From NCBI GenBank assembly GCA_021234535.1, contig CM037840.1, positions 24,275,559 through 24,339,558 of the forward strand: 64,000 bases of DNA. Direction: 5' to 3'. The notes under the pieces were generated by a model. It worked only from the letters and a program-made list of their open reading frames with translations. It did no database searches and had not been told where the DNA came from. Below, piece after piece: positions 9,748-19,302 of this stretch (positions are counted from its first letter, which is position 1; every line of letters starts with the position of its first letter). Source of the DNA: Stichopus chloronotus (lineage: Eukaryota > Echinodermata > Holothuroidea > Aspidochirotida > Stichopodidae). Both the position numbers and the translations under genes were made by a program.

Positions 9748-11091
9748 TTACACAAATCGAAGCTCGTGCTTCAGATAGTCTTGAAGCAAATGACATTCAA
9801 AGACATCATCTTCATCCTCATCTTGAGGGTCCTCATTTGTGTAGATGACTTCGAACAAAGTGTTGTTTCCTTCATCTTTATTAAAACTCACAACAACACC
9901 TTTGCACCAAATCTCTTCATCATCTACTAACCACAAATGCATTATTTCCTTATTTAACATGTCACCTGGGCTTAGAATTAATACTCTTAAATCACCACAC
10001 TGAATGTCCTCCTCAATGTCCTTTAAACTGAATGAATAGACGTGAGGGAATCCATCGTATCGAAGGAAGCACTTGCTGCCTTTAGAACCAACTACAATAC
10101 CCTTGTACCAGTCCACTTGTCCATCTTCTTCTCTGTGGTGCTCTATACGTTTGCCAACCAACTCTTCTGGCACTTTGATGTTACTACCTTCAGTCACTCG
10201 TGCCTTCTTTGCTGCGGGGGGTTGAAGTCTGCTTTTGAATGCCTCTACTGCATCCACTGGAGCTAAACCAACAGCCACGTTCTGTAGGCTGGATGATGCT
10301 TCTTCCAAGTGCTTGTTGTCTGACTCCATGACTGAAAGCAGTGAGGCTTTCAATTCCTTGACAGTCTTGGATTTTCCACTGACTGACAGGTTCAGAACAC
10401 CACCTTTGTTCCTGGCACCAAGTACGTACCTTCGATACTTCAGTTGTGTTTGCAAGTACTTAGACTTACTCTTCATCGACGCCAGCTCACTCAATTTCTG
10501 GTCAAGTTCGGCATGGGACTCTGCTAAACCACCAACTGCTTTGATATCCTTTCCCAGGAGAAGCTTTCGGGTACGATCTTGTCTTTTCTTCCTTGCAATG
10601 GCTTCCTTCTTGTCCAGTTCCTTCTTCTCCCTTGCAACTCTGATGGTGGCTAGTCTTTCCACATATGCCTTCTTTTGCTGGGCCTTGGACTTCTGTGCAA
10701 GTGCTAGATATGCTGAGCGTTGTGACTCTTCCAGGGAGGCAGTCCAGTTGGATGTTTGGTTCCTCCTGTACATGATCATAGCTTCCAATGCTATGGATGA
10801 AGCACTTGGTTTCTCCCTCATAAGGCGATCTAACATACCAAAGTCACGTTCCACTGTAGTGTTTGTTGTTGGCACACTGTGCGTTTCTCTGTGTTGGTCA
10901 GCAGACATGCTAGAATACTTTCCACCTTTCAAATGCTCAGACAACATTCTCTCACTGAGCATTTTGAAAGATGAACACAGCATTTCCAGAACCTGTTTGA
11001 CCATTCCATCAAGCTCACATGACTTCATGAGACTGTCATACACAGAGTCTTTCTTCACAGGTACATCAGAATAGAGGATGTCTTTGGCCAC
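9748..11091 (-). pseudogene. transposase C-terminal segment: catalytic Glu region, basic helix, two Tudor/Agenet-like modules
   Basis: Residues 75-90 of this segment (TTNTTVERDFGMLDRL) resemble the ERxF catalytic Glu motif of hAT-like RNase H-fold transposases; Glu is at 10849-10851. Residues 110-220 are a long Lys/Glu-rich helix. Residues 311-370 carry VGKRIEHH, DWYKGIVV and LRYDG...Y.F.L..DI..GDLRVL, the pattern of a Tudor/Agenet-like chromatin-reader fold. Residues 375-443 repeat the scheme (HLWLVDDEEIWCKGVV, FEVIY, HLLQDYL). The acidic DEDEDD linker is inside the second module. The segment begins at a frameshift, not at a start codon: the first codon is GTG, and upstream sequence continues in another frame. 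It ends at TAA 9748-9750. The overlapping 279-codon frame on the plus strand at 10235-11074 is its shadow. Confidence 0.75.
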
Positions 11092-11884
11092 TCATCAAGT
11101 CTGTGGAATCACTGCTCCATTTTGTGAGGCACTGCAGAAGCCTGTCGTAACGCTCATTCATCGCTAGCACATGTTGTTCCTTCTCCATTGCCCGCCAGAG
11201 TGGTCCCGTGACTGCTTTGTCGATGATGCCCAGGGATCTGACACCAGCTATGTACTGCGGAACTTCGAGATCAGCAGCAACAGCCAGCATCAGCTCGTTC
11301 TCTGACTTGTGCCTGTTGAAGAAAACCGAAAGGTGGTGAAACATGTGATAGACACCAGCTCCATTGTGAAATAGAATATTAAACCTATTTCCCTTGAATG
11401 GGGCTAGAGGGACACTATTGACACCATGCTCAGCAGATAGAAAAGCCCTAAACTGTGCTGCTTTGCCACTCTTCTCACATCCACGATCCTGAACTCCGTG
11501 GCACACAGTGCAAACAAGTCGTTCAGTCCCACTTTCATCCTTCCCTGCAAAGCCTGTCACAAGTTGAGCACCTACCTTTTCCTCACCAAAAATCATCTGC
11601 TCCCAAGCCTTGAGAGTTGACGATGCTTGTTCGGCAAGACCGACAACAAAGTGCATGCCACAGAAAAACTCATTGAGTTCCTGGGCTTTCTCTCTCTGTG
11701 TCAATGACATCTTGTCCCAGCCACCACTTACAGCTTTCAGAAACTTGCCTCTGAAGTCAGCAAGAAGTCCATCGAACTTTTTCTGGACAGAGTGTCTATC
11801 ACTCATGACATTCTTGATCTTTGCCAAGAAAAGGCCTAAATTAAGCCTATCCTGTTCCACCAAGGTCAACAAGATCTTGGACAA
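11066..11884 (-). pseudogene. transposase central segment: second catalytic Asp and Cys/His region
   Basis: The sequence IKNVMSDRHSVQKKF places an Asp (11798-11800) in the context SDR...KKF, typical of the second acidic residue of RNase H-fold transposases. It lies about 73 residues after the first Asp if the frameshift near 11870 is bridged. Further on, CTVCHG...RGC and NILFHNGAGVYHMFHHL make a Cys/His-rich insertion before the Glu region, some 320 residues downstream of this Asp. The segment ends by frameshift near 11090, where the protein sense passes into the next frame at DLMS. Confidence 0.7.
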
Positions 11885-12365
11885 TTTCTTTCAACACTGT
11901 TAATGTGGTGACAGCTGTACCATCCGCTGTCTCTCGCACTCCCAGCGTGAACACCTTACCCTCACCTAAGCCTATATCGTACGAGCCAAAGTGATGGCCA
12001 AACCTGGTTGTGCCATCGCTACAGAGAGTGAGATTGTCACCCTCAAGAACCTCATGGCACAACTGAAGTTGTGCCATAGCCCTTGCCTCAAAAACCATAT
12101 CCTTGGCAAAGGTGGCCTTAGGCAATCTCTCTACATCAAGGCCTGCAATGTCCTTCAGCACTGTGCGCACAATGTCTTCACAATTATTGCTACCAACATT
12201 CAGGCACATCAAGTGCTGGTATACACTCCTAATGCTGTCCTTATATTTACCTTTAACCATTGTGCTTACCTTGCCACATTCTTTGTTGACCATGTCTTCT
12301 AGACGCTCTTCTAGTTGCGCCATCTGTTCTTCTCTGTCTCGAAGCTCATCGTTCAGCTCTTGCAT
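11847..12365 (-). pseudogene. transposase segment with first catalytic Asp
   Basis: After a short coiled coil (ELNDELRDREEQMAQLEERL) comes a helical region, then LTLCSDGTTRFGHHFGSYDI at residues 112-131. The Asp of CSDGTT (12015-12017) is the candidate first catalytic residue, on a strand followed by a turn and GKVFTLGVRE, as in an RNase H fold. The segment enters by a frameshift at an A-run near 12366-12369 and leaves by one near 11870. Both sites are close to short homopolymers. Confidence 0.7.
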
Positions 12366-12608
12366 TTTTCGTCAGGCTGGCAAAGTCTGATGTACTTTTC
12401 TTCTTGTAGTATGAAGCCCTTCTCTGCATCCTGTCTCTCTCTTCCTCTAGCTGCTTCTGTTTGGTGGTGTCCTTCTGCCTTTGGTCCTCCATCTCCTTTT
12501 TCATTCCTTTCACCCGCTGCTTCAAGTCTGCCAAAAGCTTATTCTTTCGTTGTACCTGCCTACGAATGTTCCTGGTGGTACTGCTACTTCCTGGTTCTGC
12601 GCGTACCT
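12366..12608 (-). pseudogene. transposase coiled-coil segment
   Basis: In the third minus frame the sequence after KRRQE continues as a Lys/Arg/Glu/Gln-rich helix (VKGMKKEMEDQRQKDTTKQK and QLEEERDRMQRR) up to SDFASLTKN, where an A-run shifts the frame. It joins the N-terminal coiled coil without a gap in sense, so one extra or missing base near 12608 is the simplest explanation. Confidence 0.65.
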
Positions 12609-13226
12609 TTACCTCTCTTGTCTTCTCTTTATGCTGAGATCTGTCTCCAGTTGTTTGACTTTTTCCAGTAAATCTGCCCGCTCTGCGAGAATCTCGTCCA
12701 GGAAATCCCTCTGTGATTTCTGCTCCTTCTTCAGTTCATCTACTTCTCGTCGAAGCTGGTCCTTCTGCTGTTGAAGTCTGGTGTACATATCCTGGGAAAC
12801 ACTGCCATGCTCTTCAGTAGGGGGGGTTTTCGTATGCGACTTAAAAATACATGACTCTTGACGCAAAAAAACACTAAACTTTTCTTTGCTTTTCAGTTTT
12901 GCCAATGCACGTCGTGTTTTCACAACCTTCAACAATCTAGAATGAACAGTATTTTCCTTACAGTTAATAGTATGTACATCGAAGAACATGCCTACCAACT
13001 TAATAAACAACTGTACCTTATTTGTACCTGCCTTACTCTTACTACCGACAATACGCCACAATTCATACACGATGCCATTGGAGAGACGAGTGCTTGGCAA
13101 CTTTTCAGTGACATTTAACATTAGGTCAGAGTTGGTCTCCTCCCTAGTATTATCTAACAGTGACAAAGCTGCTTCCACACTCCGTAAAGTGATACCTACC
13201 TCTTCACAAAAACTGTGGTCGGCCAT
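12609..13226 (-). pseudogene. N-terminal domain and coiled coil of the transposase-like protein
   Basis: This 205-codon segment starts at ATG 13224-13226. Residues 1-110 form a compact domain I do not recognise (two conserved-looking stretches, VYELWRIVGSK and FIKLVGMFFDVHT). Residues 145-205 are a strong coiled coil (LQQQKDQLRREVDELKKEQK). The start is chosen because no earlier in-frame Met with coding character is seen upstream. The domain could be a DNA-binding module, by position only. The frame is lost at TAA within 12609-12611. Confidence 0.65.
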
Positions 13227-13711
13227 TATCTGCTTTCAAAAGTACTCACCGATACAGACAATGGTCTTAAACAGGAGGAATTTCGATGAAAATTTCTTGA
13301 GTTGAAAGTGTTTGTACGTTCGTTGGAGATTCACGTTATGAGTATACACGTGCTGGATATATAGCGTGCCTCGCGACAATACACTGCACTACGTGTACGG
13401 CAAGAGTTATCTGCTGTTTGAGAAGATTTAAGAAAAATACTAAACACTTCCAAACTTTCAACACAAAAAAAGGCACAATATGTGTTATACCAGCATAAAT
13501 ACTCTTAAAGTTTCCTGGCTGTCACTGCTTGCTTGTGTTTTTGCAAATTTGGCCCAGACTACCTTGCCTACAGTGCCTAACAATAGGTGTAAGCAAATCA
13601 CACACTGGTTACCAAAGCAACCCTCCCTTTAACAGCTATCCGGCCGTACGGTTACTTGCACTGCTTTTAGTTTACGTTACTGCACGTTAGGATAGAAACT
13701 TACAGCCTTAG
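13227..13711. other. 5' flank of the transposase-like gene
   Basis: This is the expected place for the promoter and terminal repeat of the unit. It is locally CpG-richer than its surroundings. I see no inverted match to the left flank by eye. Confidence 0.4.
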
Positions 13712-16330
13712 TTAACATAACATAACATAACAAGTTTAAGGGCAAAGGAGGGCAATGGCCCTATAAGATGCCCTGTAATCAGACCCTCCAAAAAACCCTA
13801 ACCAAACTAATATCCAACAAAGCCTAGTGTAATCAGATTCTGCCACAGTCACAATAAAACTTCTCAATGTTACCTTTGAAGCTATTTACTTAAGTGGAAT
13901 TTACAACCCAATCAGAAAGACTACAGTATTCCACTCATTGACAACTCTATGAGAGAAGCTAAACTTTCTCACATCAAGCCTAGAGAAGCATTTCACCAGC
14001 TTCTTACAAGGACCACGAACGGGAATTAGGACAAACCTCTATGTAATCACAATTAGACAGAGAATTCCTACCAGATAGGAATTTTAAAACCAGCAACATT
14101 GAACATATCCCCCCTGATCCTTCTTAACTCAAGAGTAGTAAGTCCCAGACATTTAAGCCTATCATGATAAGGGAGACGACTACATCGGGAATAAGCCAGG
14201 TGGCAACCTTTGCATAATAGGAACTCCATGCCTGCACAGCTGCCTAACCAACTGCTTATACAGGATCAACACAATATCTTTACTAAAATTACTCTTGATC
14301 AATCTGAGCACCCTGTTCGCCCTGGCAACAGCACCTGCGCACTGTGTAGAAGGCTTCAGATCACTTGTAATGATAACACCTACCTGTAGGTCTTTTCAGA
14401 AGTCACATTACTCAAAATACTACCAGCCATGGTATAATCATAATTCAAATTATTAGTACCAAAGTGAAGAACTTTGCATTTGTCAGCATTAAACGACATT
14501 TGCCAAGTTTTGGACCATGTTAATAATCTATCCAAGTCCCCTTGCAACAATGAAGCATCCAAGTTGTCATCACTTACTATCCGATACAGCTTGGTGTCAT
14601 CAGCAAACTTACTAATACTAGAAGTGAGAGAGCTATCTATATCATCAAGTGGAGAATTGGGCCAAGAAGAACAGAACCCTGAGGAACTCCACTTGTGACA
14701 TCTCTCCAAGAAGAGAAATTACCATTCACATCAACTCTCTGCCATCTACTGTATCTACGGGAGTGCTGTAGCCATGAATTGATCAAATCTGCAAACCTGC
14801 ACTGAATACCAAACTGCCGCAGTTTCACCATAAGTACCTAAAGGTACTTTATCAAATGCATTTTGAAAATAAAGGTAGATGACATCAACACAGTGACCAG
14901 AATCAAGAGATAAAGAGACATCCTTACGAAAACTCAGTAAATTAGAAACACATCACCTGTTAGGCAGGAAACCATGCTGAGACAAGTTCAGTAAACTATT
15001 ATCTAAAAGGTACTTAAGCATATAATCCTTGTACCACAGACTCCATGACTTTACACACTACACTGTTAAACTAACAGGCCTATAGTTGCAAGGCAAGGTC
15101 CAATCCCCTATCTTAAAAATAGGAGTAACGTTAGCAATCCGCCAGTCATCTGGAACGTAGCACAAGTCTAGACATTTCTGAAAAATAATACACAGAGGAA
15201 CTGACAAAATCTCAGAGCATTCATGCAGTATGGCAGGATGGATCGCATCAGGCCCAGAAGACTTGCTAGCTTTCAAACTCCTAAGTTTTTTGCAAACCAG
15301 TTCCCCAGAGAAAACAAAAATCTTCCGTGCAAACTGAGCTGACTGAATCTCTACAAAAAACTGTTTCAGAAGACTCCTTGGTAAAGACAGAAACAAACTA
15401 ATCATTCAACAAATTAGCCATATCCTGATGATCACTAACTAAAGTACCCCCATCACCATGGAAAGGCCCAACACCCTCTTTAACTTTCTGTTTCAACCTA
15501 ACATAAGCATGAAAAGACTTGGGATTAAACTTCACCTCATTAGACAGCGTCCTCTCAAAATTTGCTTTAGTCACTTTAACAAAATCCTTCACTAGGAGTT
15601 CCTGGTGCTTATAAACAACAAAATCTGAAGAGCTCCTACTAACTCTGAAGCGATGCCAACATTTACGCTTTTTCCTAGAAGCTCTAAGAACCTCTCTAGA
15701 AACCCACACAGGCCTATGATTACGGAAAGCTTTCTTGAGTGGAACACACAGCCTAATGTAGTACAGTAGCATTAATGACAATGTCACAGAAGACTACCCA
15801 AGCCTCAGCAGAACTTAGGTGAGACAAATGAGTGGACAAATCTATAGAAAGGTGCTCTTTTACTTGCCTAAAATTAGCCTCACTAAAATCCAGAACAAAC
15901 TTATCAGTACGATTGAAACTGCTACGGTAACAAAGATCAAAGCTAATAAGGTCATGGCCACTAGACCCTATTTTACCATAATTCACAACATTTTTTACCA
16001 CATTACACGCAGTACAAAACACCAAATCTAGACAGTTAGCCCCGCTTGTGGGAAAGAGAACATGCTGGGTCCAGAAACCATCCGACTGCAACCTTGAGGA
16101 AATCCCTCCCATGTGAACCACTTAAGTAAGCATGCCAATCACTATCAGGGGAAATTAAAATCAGTACATACAAATGCCATTTTAGAAGAGGCCTCCCTAA
16201 AACAATTGAGTAACCTATGATTATTATCAGCATTAGAATTTGGAGAGCAACAAATAATAGCTATGACCAAAGGAGCACCTTCCCCAATGCCAAAACTAAG
16301 TTCGCAGCATAAGCAGTTTGAATCAGAAAG
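13712..16330 (-). pseudogene. CR1-type LINE, ORF2 (endonuclease and reverse transcriptase), decayed
   Basis: Reading 5' to 3' on the minus strand, the APE-type endonuclease part has PDSDWHAYLSG, LDLVFC and SGHDLISFDL (catalytic His near 15955). A linker follows (15398-15787). The RT has LKASKSSGPDAIHP, then W..ANVTPIFK.GD and NYRPVSL (15058-15405), GVPQGS at 14673-14690 and FADD at 14596-14607. The thumb and C-terminal region run to about 13740. The copy ends in TGTTATGTTATG-type repeats at 13712-13732, a short tandem 3' end as in CR1 LINEs. Several frameshifts and stops break it. The N-terminal part of the endonuclease is missing at the junction with the nested repeat element at 16331. ORF1 resumes beyond it. 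Confidence 0.88.
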
Positions 16331-17540
16331 CCAAAAGGCTTTGTGATTCCTTGCAACATAGTTATATTATAACAAACATGAATTACCCACATGACAAGTA
16401 TGAAATCAACTACAGTTATCGTTCTTGAAACACCACATTAATAAGCCTTTTAACCCCAAATGACCTTTAATTATTTTGGTGACCTTTATTTTGGTGATTT
16501 CAAATGACATTTGACTTCCACCAAAAGCAATAGGGATCAGCTACCCAGTATGGCCAGCCCACACATCATTGACATCAAGTATCAGTCAGCATCATCCTTT
16601 TGGAGATAATGTGTTAGCAAGGTTTGACCTCTGGTGACCTCAAACGACCTTTGACCTCCACATAAAATGAAAAGGAGTCTCCTACTTAGTATATACAATC
16701 CACACATCCCGTATGACATCAGTCAAGGTTAGATTCCTGGAAATATTGTGTTTACATTTTGATCTCTGGTGACCTCTGACCTCGACTAAAAACAATAGGG
16801 ACCCTTTGCTCATTATTACCAACCCACACACCAAGTATTACATCAGTCATGGTTACCCTTTTGGAGATACTGTGTTTACAAAGTTTTTAGAGTTTGATCT
16901 CTGGTGACCTCAAACAACCCTTGACCTCCACTAAAATCAAAAGGAGTATTCTACTCACTATACACAATCCACACACCAAGTAGGACTCAGTCACAGTTAC
17001 CCTTCTGGAGATATTGTGTTTACAAGGCTCTTATAGTTTGACATCTGGTGACCTCAAATGAACTGTTGACCTTGACCAAAACAATAGGGATCATGTACTC
17101 AATATGACCAACCCACAGACCAAGTATGACATCAGTCATGGTTACCCTTCTGGAGATATTGTGTTTACAATGTTTTTAGTTTGACCTCTGATGACCTCAA
17201 ATGACTTTTGACCTCAACCAAAAACAATAGGGATCATCTACTCAATATGACCAACCCACACACCAAGTCTGACATCAGTCACAGTTACCCTTCTGGAGAT
17301 ATCCTGTTTACAAGTTTTCGCATTTTGACATCTGGTGACCTCAAATGACATTTGACCTCCATCAAAAACAATAGAGATCATCTACTTAATATGACCAACC
17401 CACACAGTAAAAGTGACATTAGTCACAGTTACCGTTCTTGAGATATCGTGTTTACAAGCAAGGCGTCACATACACAGGCACACACACGACATCACCATTG
17501 CATAGATTCCTTGCCTGCCTTCCGCAAGGAATCAAAAACC
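16331..17540 (-). mobile_element. AGGTCA tandem-unit element, copy 2, inverted and nested in the LINE
   Basis: This copy is the reverse of the element at 2411-3470, with the same ends: CAGAAAGCCAAAAGG...TTGTGATTCCTTGC at 16325-16354 and CCGCAAGGAATC at 17522-17533. It has about seven tandem units; the GGAGATA-type marker recurs at roughly 16602, 16738, 16863, 17007, 17153, 17296 and 17438. LINE ORF2 sequence ends at its left side and LINE ORF1 sequence lies to its right in the same orientation, so it inserted into, or replaced, an internal part of the LINE. Confidence 0.75.
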
Positions 17541-18430
17541 AGATGAAAACTAGGAAGAGGACTTTCTTTTATTGTAAGAATCCAAACCAATACAATTAAT
17601 GATCCCAGGACAAACAAACCTCACCCCTGAAACTAGTTTGACAACTGACAGTCAACACCCCTATTAACCAACTTACCCAACTCTTTAGCCCCAATGTTTG
17701 TCAAATAAAACGCATCTCTAGGAAAAAGATCACGTCTATTTTGAAATACTGCCTATGTGTCGATAAACTGGACCCCTCCCAGAGCGCACTCATTTTGCAA
17801 CCACCTATTAAAATCCACCATTTTGCCCAACGAAACCCTTCTACAGTGTCAAACCTAGGGAGAATACAACAAATGACACACTTGCTGTGAGACTTAAGTT
17901 TACAGATCAGTTCCTTGAATTTTGACCTAAGCAATGATGGACTATCCCATTAGAGATTGTTAGTACTACTGTACCAACTTGAACTGCAATTACTTCTTCG
18001 TTCCCCACGATCTAATTGACTCTAGCCAAAACGTCCTCATTTCGGGCACCTGGTTGGCAAACGTTAATCCCTTTACTTTTATCTTTCTTACAACATTCCC
18101 TGTCTGAGTACCTTATGATTGAGTCACCCACCAACAAAGCCTTCCCGTTATCTTTTTCTCCCTTCCACAGACCACAAGGTACACCCAAATCAGAAAACTT
18201 CTTGTCAGTTACACTTACAGTACAGACTTGTCTGACTCCTCCACAGGCAAACCAGAAAAAGAGTTTGATAGCTTGAAACTTTCACCCAATACTTTTTTCA
18301 CAGACCCAGAGTTACAACCCTCCTGCACTGTAACTCAATCTGTTTCACCATCACAAGCAGCCAATAAAGCCTCTAGTTCCCTAATGCGAGTTCACATTTG
18401 ACAAACAAATACGAAATCCTCTTTAAAAGC
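17541..18430 (-). pseudogene. CR1-type LINE ORF1 with SGNH esterase domain, decayed
   Basis: On the minus strand, from about 18430 leftward, a coiled-coil-like segment reads RELEALLAACDGETD, then LSNSFSGLPVEES, then DLGVPCGLWKGEKDNGKALL. The SGNH nucleophile block follows, VGDSIIRYSDRE (about 18105-18140), then GINVCQPGARNEDVLARV and VQVGT. After a frameshift comes LICKLKSHSKCVICCILPR (17701-17934), and finally RDAFYLTNIGAKELGKLVN near 17650-17710 in another frame. This order (coiled coil, then SGNH) is typical of ORF1p in CR1-type LINEs, where the esterase is thought to aid membrane or RNP interactions. Frameshifts and stops make it a relic. The GTND and DxxH positions are degenerate. Confidence 0.75.
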
Positions 18431-18439
18431 CTCTTCAAA

Positions 18440-18876
18440 GGTACAACGGTATGACTGTATCATAAGTGGAATTCATTGCCTAGTGAAATTAAAAAGTAAA
18501 AGAAATATTCATACTTTCAAGTCATCCCTAAAGAAGTATCTTTTTAGTTCATTGGCCATTGATATTTAATTGTATTTGGTTACCTTTGATGAGTGCATCT
18601 GTATTCTGGAAGGTTTTTTTTTTTTCCACCTTGGTGTTTCCTTTCTCTACTCTACTTTTGTTTTCTTTTGTTTCATTCACTTGTGTTTTTCTTAAGGGGC
18701 CAGATTAAAAAGTTCTGCTTACTTCTGGCTCCCCTACCCTTCACTTACTACAGTTAAGTTTATTTTAATGCTTGTCTTTATTTCTAAAATAAGTTTTAAT
18801 ATTTTCTGATACTGTATGTGCTGACATTCTTGTGAAGTTGTTTGACGATGGTAGAAATAAATTGAATTGAATATGT
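18440..18876 (+). pseudogene. 3' end of a second LINE family, 5'-truncated
   Basis: The plus strand reads WNSLPSEIK and, after one frame slip, FKSSLKKYLF, the C-terminal signature of CR1/L2-type ORF2. It is followed by a T-rich 3' UTR and the terminal repeat AATTGAATTGAAT at about 18860-18871. Orientation is opposite to the LINE next to it. Confidence 0.7.
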
Positions 18877-19026
18877 AGGCCTAGCCCTTTGTTAGGCTTA
18901 GACTACTACTAGTAGTACTAGGCTAAGCTTTCATTAATTTAAGGATTCCCTTTGTCTTTACAGTAGGTGTGTGAACTTCTGCAGTCTTGTTTAGTAATTG
19001 TACCCTAGGGTTTTTTCTCCTCATTC

Positions 19027-19302
19027 ATGGCTGAAGATCAACTTATTTATTGCGAAGATTGTTGTATGTGGGCAGAGTTTGGGAAGGCAACTTACAGCAG
19101 TCATACTAATGATTGCCCGTGATAGACCATCCTAGAGTTGAATGCCCTGTAGTGTTATGCTCAAGTGAATGTCCGTTGTGCATCTGATGTGTAGAATGTC
19201 CATTTGAAATGTGTACCACGGGTGTCTGTGGATGGTGCTACAGCTACAGAAGCCCACTGGCACCTGTAAAATTCTGTTTTCAATGTCCAAATCTGTAAAT
19301 CT
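19027..19302 (+). pseudogene. Cys-rich open-frame relic (zinc-finger-like)
   Basis: ATG at 19027 opens MAEDQLIYCEDCC and continues to SSHTNDCP. After a frame slip near 19120 the next frame reads CPVVLCSSECPLC, a TGA, then CVECPFEMCTTGVCGWC and FCFQCP. About 15 Cys fall in roughly 85 codons, many as CxxC. I do not recognise the family. It could be a zinc-finger or PHD-type fragment from a transposon protein. It is broken by one frameshift and one stop. Confidence 0.35.

Larger units (their letters stand above)
9040..13226 (-). mobile_element. multi-module DNA-transposon-like unit (coiled coil, D/D/E core, Tudor-like pair, SGNH)
   Basis: Six consecutive minus-strand open segments with strong, biased protein sequence form one gene-sized unit with no intron-like gaps. 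In order they are an N-terminal domain with coiled coil (12609-13226), more coiled coil (12366-12608), the first catalytic region (11885-12365), the second catalytic and Cys/His region (11092-11884), a third catalytic region with basic helix and two Tudor/Agenet-like modules (9748-11091), and SGNH (9040-9723). The frame changes four times at junctions where the protein reads on without a gap, as single-base indels would cause. Terminal inverted repeats were sought by eye in 8.4-9.0 and 13.2-13.7 kb and not found. The transposase superfamily is not settled: the D-to-D and D-to-E spacing resembles hAT-type cores. Confidence 0.7.

Noticed and set aside
10235..11074. 279-codon open frame on the plus strand
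   Set aside because: It is the antisense shadow of the transposase segment, whose minus-strand reading has recognisable motifs; the plus reading is Ser/Phe/Leu-rich with none.
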